64,000 nucleotides of DNA from Mesocentrotus franciscanus. Lineage: Eukaryota > Echinodermata > Echinoidea > Camarodonta > Strongylocentrotidae. Below are positions 12,878 to 22,918 of this stretch, one piece after another; within the stretch, counting starts at the first letter, position 1; each line of letters begins with the position of its first letter. A program made the position numbers and the translations under genes. Location of the stretch: assembly GCA_037976565.1 (NCBI GenBank), contig CP137668.1, positions 24,758,280-24,822,279 of the forward strand, in the 5' to 3' direction. The notes below the pieces were generated by a model, which was not told the DNA's origin, did no database searches, and was given only the letters and a program-made list of their open reading frames with translations.

Positions 12878-15800
12878 ATGAATGGTAGCAAGAAAGAGAA
12901 ATTGAAGGATGAGCCTCGCCCTCAACCCGACATTGAATGGACGGAAATGACCCGGGCACTTGCCCAGGTCGTCCTTGGCAACCTGATGTTGGTCCTAGGC
13001 GTTGGCTCCTTTAGTTATTGGTGTACGATGTGCTATGTGTCTGCTGGCATCTGGGTCGGTGCCACGGTGAGTATTTTTCATTTTGATTTTGATTATTGTT
13101 CTTTATGTTTTTGTTGTTTGTTGTTGGTTGGTGGTGGCAATGAGGCTGTGGGTTATTAAAAATAGTTTTGCAGTCGATAATAGTGAGTCATCGACGTTAT
13201 TGATTCAGCATCTCCTGATCACAGCCACTACCAATACCACCACCCAGGGGCGGATCCAGCCGACGGCAAGGGAGGGGGCCGAAAAAGGGGCCCACTTCAT
13301 GCGAAAATGTGAAAATCGTGCCGGCCGATTTTACGCTCAGTGGGGGTAGTGCGCATTCATTTTTTTTTTTTTTTTTTGCCTCCGAAAATCGAAAATTTGA
13401 AAATTTGAAAATCGTACAGGTCGATTTTTCGCTGAGTGTGGGAGGGGGGTAGTGAGCGTTCATTTTTTTTTTTGGCTCAACGGGGAAAGTGCAATATTTT
13501 TTCACCACCACCCCTTGAGCGCCAGGAGGGGCTCATCTTCTTTTTTTTACAAAAGGGTGTTTTTACCTGTTTTTTTTCCTAGGGGAGGGGGCCCGGGCCC
13601 CCCTGGATCCGCCACTGCCACCATCAGCGCCACCACCATCACCACCACCATCACCACCATCGTCATTATCATTGTCCTCATTATCCCCATCACCGTCTCC
13701 GTCAATGTCAAGATCAGCAGCAAGAGAATTATTATCACTACTGTTGACGTAGTGACCGCCCAGGCATTAATGTATTCACCTTTATCAATGTGTTTTGGGA
13801 TTACTAGCATTCTAAAACAAACAAACAAACAAACAAACAAACAAACAAACAAACAAACAATCAAACAAACAAGCAAGCAAACAAACAATCAAACTCACGT
13901 GCAAAAACATTAGCATATCTTGATGACGTAATGTCCACGTAAAAGAAGCAAGTAATAAAAAACACACGAGAGTTACTTATTATTTTCGTCATATTTTCAT
14001 AGCACTACTTGTTGTACTAGGGGTAAAAATGGAACTCTTGAATGATAGTGAAATGTTAGACAATAAACTCACCATCATCAAATAATATTGATGATTGCAC
14101 AGCAAGATGATTTTGAATGGCATGCAAGCAAGGGCGTCAATCCGGGTGGGGGGGGGAACACGTACCCCCCCCCACGATTTTTCCTAGGGGGGACATCATA
14201 TCAAATGTCCCCCATGTTTTGTCAGAAAAGAAGGGGGACCACCCATTTTGCCCCCAATTTTGATTTTTATTTATTTATTTATTTTTATTTTTAACTTAGT
14301 GCTCACACTACCCCCACTGAGCGAAATATCGGTCGCGATTTTCACATTTCCGGGCACAAAAGATTTTTTTTTTTAGTGCTCACTTCCCCCGTTGCCGCCG
14401 GCTGGATCCGCCCCTGTGTAATTGTCCCCCCATGCTCAAGCTCGGATCGACGCCCTTGCATGCAAGCCATTTTAAAACACGTTCAGGAGGTAGCATCGTA
14501 ATACGGTTGGTAAAACAGTTGGGGATTGCGGTGTCACTGATATACAGCGGATGTACGTTGTGTTCTGAATAATTACCGATACGCACATATTTTATTGTTT
14601 CGATTGTCAAAATGTGAAAAGCGATTATTTTTTTTTAGACATCATGTTAGAAATTTGTTTATTGTTTGATTTGTCAAAAAAGGAAAATCAAATTCATTTT
14701 CGCCATGTTAGAATTAAAAAAAAAAAGCAACAACAACATAATTATGTACGGTACTCCAAAATCAAATTCGACGTTACAAAATTTTGCAAACTTGGGTCAA
14801 TATGAATCGTAGTTTTGAGTTAAAATTATAGATTATCAGAATTAGATGCAATTTTAACTCCTACTTAAAAAAAATAAAATTCCCCGAATACTTTTTTCTT
14901 CTTCAGGTGCAAGCTACGGGCCTCCTTGGTGTTATAGAGGCATCGAGAGAATGGTACCGTCTGGTATGTATCAATATGAATTTTATAGGAGCTTCTGTCT
15001 ATCCCATTCTCTCTTGTTTCTATTGCAATGCAACACGATCACAAAGGCTTTCAAGAAATCAAATGGAGGGCAACCTCACTACCCCATCGTAATGCTTCTA
15101 GCATGTCCAGAAATCATTTTCGGTTTTTGTAGTATATGTCATAGCCATCTTGGCACATATTTGTAGTGACGTACACATGGTACACGGCGGGTACACGGAT
15201 ATTGAAATTGCCTCCAGGTTGAAAGTAATTGCGATCGTGTATTAAAAGAAAAACACCTCCCTGCCCCTGTGCCCCGAACTCTGTAGCGACGGCAATAGCG
15301 TTCATATAGGAATATGCATGTAGATACCCGTAAGATATGACTGTGTTTACGCAGGCATATACTGTGGAGGTAATAATTATGGCCTTCAAAAGCTCCTTCC
15401 CCATTTGCAGGTAAAAAAAAAATGAAAAAGTTAAATTCCAACGGCATTTGAAAGATAATACTAATTTAGAACTTCCCTAAAAAAAGGGGGGCTTGAAAAT
15501 GTCTTTAAGTGGGAAAATAACGACTATTAGTTGTCGAATCGACTTAAGTGCTACCAAACAGTAAGTAATAGTCTGATTTTCAGACCATTGTACCGAATGG
15601 TCGTACGTTTTGTGCTGCGCAAAGATTCAATCAGTTTAATTTTGGCCATTACAAGAAGTGGGTTATTGATGTAGACAAATGCTCATGTACTCTTTACAGC
15701 TCATTATTATGTATGTTATTACCAAAGAAGAAAAAAAAGCCAGTCAGTCACTCAATAGTGTCTGACAGTGAAGTCTAGCAAGTAAATGGGTTTCCTTGCA

Positions 15801-17673
15801 TAATTTGAATATTAGGACACTGCTAACGTTTAAATTTCACAGATAGGACATACATGACATATTCATAATTCCTGCAAATTAAGTTCTACGGAATTTGATG
15901 TTGGCTGCAAAAGGGACATAGTATCTTTAATATGTGAGAAAATAAACCGCCACTAACTTAATTATATTGTTGTGCGATGTTGTCTAATCCTAATGGCTTA
16001 TGGTATAACCGAGCTTCAACATTATTACTTCTTTCTTATTTATAAAAAAAAAAGTTATTTAGCTATTTACTTAAAGGGGGTGTAGCATGACGAGACTACG
16101 TGTCTTTCCCGTGGCCTGACTCGGGGCCAATCGGGTATAGATACGACTACGGACGACGCGACCGCGGAATTCACGTGCGTGCAACATACGCGAAACCGAA
16201 GCGTAAGGGAAACCTCGGTCTGTTTCGCGAACGCTAGCGCACGCTGACCATGTAGAGATTAAGTCGCTTACTACCGTTAATCAAGTCCATTCGTTTACGT
16301 GCAGTTGTCCAAAAGAAGACGTAGATGGCGTTAACCAGTATTTGCCAAGCTACACTCCCTTTAAGTTTGTGTTTTTATCATGCATATACCCCAGTCACAC
16401 CAACTCAAGTGCATCGGTTCACGAAACCGTCATAAGTACAAGTTCAACGACATCCCTTTGAAACGCGTGCATTAAATTTTACACGCATTTCAACGGGATG
16501 TCGGCGAAGTTGTTTCGTGAAACGATGCCCAGATCGACAACAGACCGAACACACAATTACATTGCCTCTGAATTAAGGCAAAGGATCGGTGGGTTTGGAG
16601 TCGGTGTGGAGTCGGTTCGGTGGTGTGACTGATCGAGTTACCTGTAGGCCTATAAGGTATTATCGTGTTTTTATTATTTTTTGCATGACAGCGAAAGTCC
16701 TACTTCATCATGTTGATCATTACTACGATCCTGTCCATGGCCTTGTTCGGAGTCGAGGTAGCAGGTTACGTGTACGACAGCGAGGGGTGTGACAAACCGT
16801 TCCGCAATATGACGTCACCAGCACCGCCCTCGATGTCCCCCTCACCACCACAATACACTACCTCCCCATCATGGGGGCCGTACTGCAAGGTAAACAGGCT
16901 TTCTGTTGATTCTTTATGTGGGAAATGATTTGTATAACTATCATTTTGTCAGTCTTGATCAAACTCATCGCCGACGTCTTTGTCGTCTTTGTCATCATCT
17001 TCACTGCATCACCTTAATCGTCGTCGTTATCTTCATCTTGATAATGATCATGATCATAACGATGATGATGATGATCATCATCACATTTTAAGTGTCATCC
17101 TCCTCCTCCTCATCGCTATCATATTCATTATCATCATCATCTCAACACCAGCTTCATCATCATCATCACCATCTTCAAACCCACCCTTTTTCATTCATCC
17201 TCTTCCACTGTCATCTCATAATCATGCTCATTCTCATAATCAACATGCATATAATGATTATCTTCATAGTAGAAGGAGTAGTCGTCGTCGTCGTCATCAT
17301 GGTTGTCGTATAGTATTAGTGGTAGAAAAAGAGGAAAGGAAGAAGAGAAGAAGAGGACAAGAAGAAGAAAAAGAAGAGAGAATGAAAGAAGAAGAAAAGA
17401 AGAGGAATTAGTAGTAATAGTAATAGTAGTAGTAGTCATCGTCGTCATCGTTGTATTAAAATATCTTATATTTTTACTTTTTCTTTTTCCCGCCATGCCT
17501 GCCAGATGGAATGCGTCTACATCCATGCAGGTCTAGGAACTTTCGGTCTCTTGCAATTCGCGGCCGCGGTAGTTTGTATCTACTACACTTCCCAATCGGT
17601 GATAAAGGTGATGAAGGTGGCACCCCTCCCGTACAAGGCTATGATGCCAGAACCCATCCCTTACAAGGCTTGA
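12878..17673 (+). CDS. MS4A/CD20-like four-helix membrane protein
   Basis: Four exons, 12878-13066, 14907-14963, 16692-16889 and 17506-17673, join with every intron in phase 0 and GT-AG ends to give 203 residues. The start ATG at 12878 opens MNGSKKEKLKDEPRPQ, a charged cytosolic N-terminus. Helix 1 is at roughly 24-47 (QVVLGNLMLVLGV), helix 2 at 52-74, helix 3 at 85-109 (SYFIMLIITTILSMALFGV) and helix 4 at about 153-175. The short first and long second loops, with Cys and a Thr/Pro/Ser-rich stretch containing an NMT glycosylation site, follow the CD20/MS4A layout. The cytosolic tail repeats a Pro-Tyr-Lys motif (PLPYKA, PIPYKA). MS4A proteins organise membrane signalling or chemosensing; no specific role is claimed. 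TMEM212-like tetraspans are the alternative. Introns carry hAT copies, a TTAA MITE and microsatellites. Confidence 0.82.
13245..13617. mobile_element. Non-autonomous hAT-like element, GGCGGATCC family
   Basis: Ends CAGGGGCGGATCCAG and CTGGATCCGCCACTG are flanked by a near-exact 8-base duplication (CCACCACC/CCACCATC). It lies in intron 1 of the MS4A-like gene. The G/C-rich ends and CGAAAATCG-rich body match copies at 36396, 41140 and 42076. Confidence 0.88.
13807..13888. repeat. (AAAC)n microsatellite
   Basis: Tandem ACAA/AAAC units with a few AATC and AAGC variants. Confidence 0.95.
14129..14458. mobile_element. hAT-like element, CAAGGGCGTC family, carrying part of a GGCGGATCC element
   Basis: Ends CAAGGGCGTCAATCCGGG and CTCGGATCGACGCCCTTG are flanked by an exact 8-base duplication CATGCAAG (14121-14128 and 14459-14466). 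Inside, about 14300-14415 is the end of a GGCGGATCC-family element (GCCGGCTGGATCCGCCCCTG), so the unit is chimeric or nested. Non-coding; lies in intron 1 of the MS4A-like gene. Confidence 0.85.
14964..16074. other. Intron 2 of the MS4A-like gene, no other gene seen
   Basis: Unique-looking intronic sequence with GTATGT at its donor. No element boundary or conserved frame is seen before the TTAA element at 16075. Confidence 0.5.
16075..16360. mobile_element. TTAA-target MITE, AGGGGGTGTAGC ends
   Basis: Ends AGGGGGTGTAGC and GCTACACTCCCT are each flanked by TTAA (16071-16074 and 16361-16364), as in piggyBac or Kolobok type elements. The body is richer in G, C and CpG (CGACGCGACCGCGG) than the surrounding intron, suggesting recent arrival. 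No transposase frame is present. Confidence 0.82.
16389..16630. mobile_element. MITE with AGTCACACC/GGTGTGACT ends (copy 1)
   Basis: Inverted ends CAGTCACACCAA and GGTGTGACTG enclose further pairing (GGTTCACGAAACCG with TTTCGTGAAACGATG). It carries GAGTCGGTTTGG-type repeats shared with 18782-18914. Lies in intron 2 of the MS4A-like gene, upstream of exon 3. Confidence 0.72.
16930..17460. repeat. TCA/GAT-rich and GAA-rich simple-sequence tract
   Basis: Intron 3 of the MS4A-like gene is mostly cryptic simple sequence: (ATC)n/(GAT)n at about 17020-17170 and 17280-17300, then a purine GAA/AGA run at 17325-17410, then (AGT)n. Open frames here are repeat-driven. Confidence 0.85.
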
Positions 17674-18780
17674 ATGAGCTTGGCCTTTCAAATAATCACT
17701 ATACCACACACAGTTTTGCGTCTATTCTCAGTTAATGTTAATACCGTTTTAATAGACAGGATTACTAAAATATTCAAATATTTCGCATATTTTTTCAAAC
17801 AAAGTTTGTTATTGACCTGAATCCTGAAAGCTTGCCCGACATAGCAACAAGTAATGTATGCAGACTGTATTATAGTTTATTCCTTAATAAAAGGTTAATG
17901 GAATAACTTTCCCAAGGAAGGAAACATCCATACATTTGAATATATTAGTAAACCTGTCAATTGATTCGATCTTGTAGATTAAGTTAAGCTTTAAAGAGAT
18001 TTCAAGGAAAAGTATGAAGCAAACGCAAAGACTTTCGAGAAATCAATTCAAAGGCAATTTCAATACCTTATTGTATATCCCGTAGAAATCATGTCCGGAT
18101 TACGTAATACGTCACTGTAATGTCTATGAATATCATTAGGTGATCGACAAGACTACTGAAAATGCTTTCGGTTGATTTTTTTAAAAGTAGAGCAACTCTT
18201 TTAAAATTGATGTTGAGGTGTATTTCACCTGACTGCTAAGTAAGAAAGTAAGTTTTATGTTAGTCGGTAAAGCAACCAGGGGATCAACGGCCTTCGATCC
18301 AATCCGAGGGACTTGGTAATGACGATTAAAATAAATGTTGAACCAAAAGTAAAGAAATGATAATGATATACAATTTAAAATCTTAATCTTTTGTTATACT
18401 TTTATCTTAATATCTCCATTCCAAAAAATAATTTTAATCACATACTACCATGTTTATATTGGATCCTAAGCTTGATTTTTAATGAAAATTTAAAAGATAT
18501 TCCTATCTCAACAATGTTTACTCGTTATCAGCCTCTTATTTTTCACATTCGTTCTCAAATTATAATGCAATTTTCCACCTGTAGCATTCGTTCTAAAATA
18601 AGAATGCGATTTGTCTACCCGTAGCACAGAAGCGTGTTCGTTGGGGATGTGGATGGCAGAGGGGCAACGCCTTTCGATGCCCATACTCGGATTGGGGACC
18701 CCAAATTAGCTAAAGTATATCTAACTATGATTTCTCAGCATGGATAGGTCTTAAACCTTAGTCACACCCGGCCATGGACC
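17674..18780. other. 3' flank of the MS4A-like gene
   Basis: No gene seen. The part 17674-17890 is duplicated in inverse orientation at about 49985-50245. A stretch at 18005-18190 is a diverged relative of 11200-11385 (shared TATTCCC/TATCCC-GTAGAAATC and GTAAT words). Confidence 0.5.
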
Positions 18781-18781
18781 C

Positions 18782-18914
18782 TGGTCACACCAAGGAGACC
18801 GGCACCAGACCGGCACCAGACCGGCTACATACCGAACAAGACATTACATTACCTTCAATGGCAAAGAAATTGGTCGGTTTAGAGTCGGTTTGGAGTCGGT
18901 TTGGCGGTGTGACC
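18782..18914. mobile_element. MITE with GGTCACACC/GGTGTGACC ends (copy 2)
   Basis: Ends TGGTCACACCAAGG and GGCGGTGTGACC. The left half repeats GACCGGCACCA and the right half GTCGGTTTGGAG, mirroring each other. A related unpaired fragment occurs at about 19127-19210. Confidence 0.72.
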
Positions 18915-19440
18915 GAGGTATTTTTAGTCTTTTTCATTTTCGAATAACCACACCCAAAGTGATGAATAGCTTATGACTATTTTATTACAAAAATCTTCGA
19001 CATTTGTTTAATTCAGTTCGACACCGGTTTAGTATACATGAATTATGTGAGCAGATAATTTATCTGTTACTGTCTTGTATCGATGAATTAAAAAAAAATT
19101 GTACACAATTAATGATCTTTCTCTGCTTGTGTGCACCGTCGCGCAGACAAGACCGACACCAAACCGATAGTACACCGACACTAAAGAGACAGAACAGTAC
19201 ATCACCCTAATTATGGCGAAGAATGTGATACTCCAAGTAATGGATAATACTTATCATATCAATATGACAGCATATATTCGATCATTAAAGTCTCTCGAAA
19301 AAGGCGTAGGTGGTATAGCATTATCGATTGAACAATGTTTCAATTATTTCTTCTGTTTTTGTATTTTATGTGCTGTATTATACATGTACATCATCAAAAC
19401 AACAGAACAGTTTATGAGTGAGAGATAAATATAAGGATAG
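18915..19440. other. Spacer with a MITE fragment, no gene seen
   Basis: Contains a diverged piece of the GGTCACACC family at 19127-19210 (CACCGACACTAAAGAGAC). Nothing else is supported. Confidence 0.4.
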
Positions 19441-19445
19441 TGGGG

Positions 19446-19478
19446 GAGCGAGAGAGAGAGAGAGAGACTAGAGAGAAG

Positions 19479-19570
<92 letters not shown>

Positions 19571-19605
19571 GAGAGAGAGAGAGAAGAGAGAGAGAAGAGA
19601 GAACA
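19446..19605. repeat. (GA)n microsatellite
   Basis: About 160 bases of GA repeats with sparse AA/GG/CT interruptions. Confidence 0.97.
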
Positions 19606-20093
19606 ATAAAATGCTGGACAATTAGGTAAGATGATAAGATTTTAATCAAACTGTTTAATGTTATGGAAAGCAAAAACATAAGAAAAAAATACATGAACAT
19701 GTACATTGATACACAACAATTGTGTATCATTTAAAAGTAATCACATCACACAGGCACATGGCATAACAGTACAGGATATATTAAATATATTCTTATTAAT
19801 GAACACTATTATGCTAGCTACTCATAATTATACTCACCACATATCGGAATCAGTTAAAGTTTGAACTGCCGGTGGAAAGATTCTCTTGCCCCCTCCCCGT
19901 CAAGATCATAGATCCGTCACAGGGTGAATATTAGTCCGTTCTTCATCTTCACTGTGATAAGTACATACACGATTGTAATAAATCATGATCATCTTCAATG
20001 TTCTTTTGGGCCACATTTTCATGGTCGCGTAAAAGTTGTAGATTTTACCTACAAACCTCCCGAGGTGCATACAAACACATCTTTTTCTTTTAA

Positions 20094-20635
20094 AGGGAAC
20101 CAAAACCTTCATCCTAAGTTACCTTTATTGTAAAGTTTAAACGATTTGAATAAGATTAGTGAAAAATTGAACAAAATCAGGCAAGGTATAAGGAAGTTAA
20201 AGCTAAAGAAATAACTTGTCACCAGAGGGCGATATTTAATTTGATGGCGTCATTATTTTGTGGACAACTCTCCATGCCTTCTGATCATGAAATTTCATGT
20301 TTTTCCTTCTTTCTTGTGATGATGACATAATCTACTCCCCTGAAAACAAGATATAGAATGCAGAATGATGTTCTACTTCACATTTTATGAAGTCGGATTT
20401 TAAACCCAAATGAATACGAAGAAAATGAAAGAATTGTGAAATTCCATGATCAGAAGGCATGGAGAGTTGTCCACAAATGACGCCATCAAATTAAATATCG
20501 CCCTCTGGTGACAAGTTATTTCTTTAGCTTTAACTTCCTTATACCTTGCCTGATTTTGTTCAATTTTCACTAATCTTATTCAAATCGTTTAAACTTTACA
20601 ATAAAGGTAACTTAGGATGAAGGTTATGGTTCCCT
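20094..20635. mobile_element. Long-armed foldback MITE with TTAA target
   Basis: Arms of about 200 bases (20094-20300 and 20433-20635) are near-perfect reverse complements. Ends are AGGGAACCA and GGTTCCCT with exact TTAA duplications at 20090-20093 and 20636-20639. The 130-base centre is unpaired. Non-coding; piggyBac/Kolobok-like target choice. Confidence 0.92.
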
Positions 20636-20814
20636 TTAATCATAAATTAGGTCTCTACAGTTGAAATGGGTAAAATAGGTAAAACTGGTTTAAATAGGTA
20701 AATGATATATATAACAATGGGATAGGTATATATCCGATACAAATGCAAACATTTGATTTATTACTATTATTGCAGTGCATTAAAACAAAAATCTTATACC
20801 AATGTCTACTTACC

Positions 20815-21020
20815 ATTACTGAAAGCCTATCTGCCCTAGTTTGGCCAGGAAGGATTTTACCTCCCTGCATGGTCACTGACAGGTGGTTATCTCATCAAAT
20901 CAGCTCTCAATTAACATAAGAAAAGGGGGACCATGGGGGACCAACGGTCACTACTTAGGCATTGTTTGCTGTATAGAGGGCGCAAGTACTAGCTATAAGT
21001 AGTGCAGTGGGGCTTTAAGA
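20815..21020 (+). repeat. Dispersed repeat, unfilled copy
   Basis: This segment (GCCCTAGTTTGGCCAGGA to GTGCAGTGGGGCTT) matches the two flanks of the hAT element at 44955-46114. It therefore shows the empty insertion site GGTGGTTATCTCATCAA. Confidence 0.75.
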
Positions 21021-21029
21021 AGTATGACA

Positions 21030-22255
21030 GTTACAACGAGACTTGGAATATGTCTATTCATAATACGTGCAGATATTATTGTACCTACCGCTTGATTTTA
21101 TTTGCATTCGTATTCCTCCTGCTCCTCTATTTCTTCTGGCAAAATTATTTGGGTACATTATTACACTAAAGCAACAAAAAAAAAAGAAAAAAAAAAGCAG
21201 CAGGTGGGGAATACTGATTAGAGCATCATTCAAAAAAATGAGCTTGATTCAATTTGTCTTTCTTTTCCCCTCTCTCCCCCACTCCCTCTTTCTTTCTTTG
21301 TCTTTACGCTCTCTTAGTAATACTCTACATACGAATGTTTTCTTCAGCTACTATTCTACATCATAGAAATAATATCGATATACTTTCAAACTGTCTATAA
21401 AACGGTTACTTAATTTCAGGAACCACTACTCAACTCGCACGTTAAACACAACTAAGACTCATTTAAGAACTATTATTGTAGATCACTTTCAATACAATGA
21501 TATCATTGATGGTATTCTTGAAGCTAATTTTGTAATTAACTGCCGATGCACAAGGTATATTGTAAATTCTCAAACTATCGCAAAAATGTTGAGGATAAAA
21601 TCGAGTGAGAGAGAACCGGTCGCAATATTTCAGTAAGGATACTTATTTCATCTGAATTTCAAGTAACTTTTTGCAAGGTGTTTGCGATGAATATAAAGTG
21701 AAGAAAAAAAAGTCTATTGCCCCATGCCCCCAAACCACAAACACGCTACAAACAAACCAAATGAAAACAAAAACAACGACAAAACGCAAACAAAGCATAA
21801 ATTCATAGATAGTACTGGCCACATATGGATAAGTGTTTGCGTTGATGGTATTTGACTGTAGTGTACGTTATGACCCGTATCGAATGGAACACAACCAAAT
21901 TAATTTCTTAGCTAACCACACGTAATAATTTATAAAGAAACACATTTCCTTTTTAATTTACAAATTATACATAACTTGGAACATAGGCCAACCTTTTGTT
22001 ATTGGCCAACAGTTGTATGAGGAATGGAATTTTTAATTAGTCCATTATTTTTGTTTTTCACTCTCATCAATTTCCAACTTGGGGCACACTGCCTAATTTT
22101 GTGCCCGTCTACAACAAAATAACCACAGGTATATAGCCTCTGTTGGGCCTTATCCCATACAGTGTTTAAAGATTATGAAGACCTACTGAGGAAAAACTGA
22201 GGAGAAACAAACTTTTGTGTTGTCTTTACATTTCGTGCAGGTGTGAGTCTTAATA
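21030..22255. other. AT-rich spacer, no gene seen
   Basis: No element ends or conserved frame recognised. Confidence 0.45.
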
Positions 22256-22257
22256 AT

Positions 22258-22506
22258 AATAATAGTAATAATACTCAGCTTTTATATAGCGCGAATTACA
22301 ATTAAGTCTCTAAGCGATTCCAAACTTGGAGAGTATTACCCCGGCTTTAGCTGTGCTGCCATTACGGCGCTCTAGCATTTCAAGGAATTAATTCCTGCCA
22401 GGTACCCATTTACATCACCTGAGTGTGGCAAATGTAGATCAATGACTTGCCAAAGGACCTTGTGATCGACAGTCCGGCGACGTAACCACTCGACCACAAC
22501 ACCTCT
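22258..22506 (-). mobile_element. tRNA-derived SINE, near full length
   Basis: The minus strand starts GGTGTTGTGGTCGAGTGG (A-box region) and runs through TTTGGCAAGTCATTGATCTA and GGAATTAATTCCTTGAAATG to CGCTATATAAAAGCTGAGTA, then TTA repeats. It shares body sequence with copies at 25681, 26617, 31893 and 55502. Confidence 0.85.
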
Positions 22507-22918
22507 ACATCATGAACGACCAATAAAAAAGAAATTTGATATGAATAGGTATTACAATGAAACACAACACGAAAGGCATATTATTGCAATATATTCTGAA
22601 CCTTAACCTCACCAAATGAAAAATCATGGCCTTTTATCAGCCATAATAGTTCATAATCAAATGTCATTCCAAGTTCTGTGATTATCATCATTCATCCTTA
22701 AATCTGAGTGACTACTGTTGCTCTACGAAAAAGAAATGTTTCATATACTAGTCATCCTCAAAGTACATTGCGCCATCGTCTAAAAAAAATTATTATAGAA
22801 AAGTGCTATTTGTCTTGTGACTTCTTATTTCAGTTTACCGATGCATCTCAACGACCCATTCTTATTACAATGGATAACGGTATGATCATTTGGACATTTT
22901 GAAAATACTCTCTATCTA

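Noticed and set aside
18240..18330. tRNA-like stretch (GTCGGTAAAGC, then CCTTCGATCCAATCC)
   Set aside because: Only loose resemblance to A- and B-boxes and no SINE body; too weak to report.
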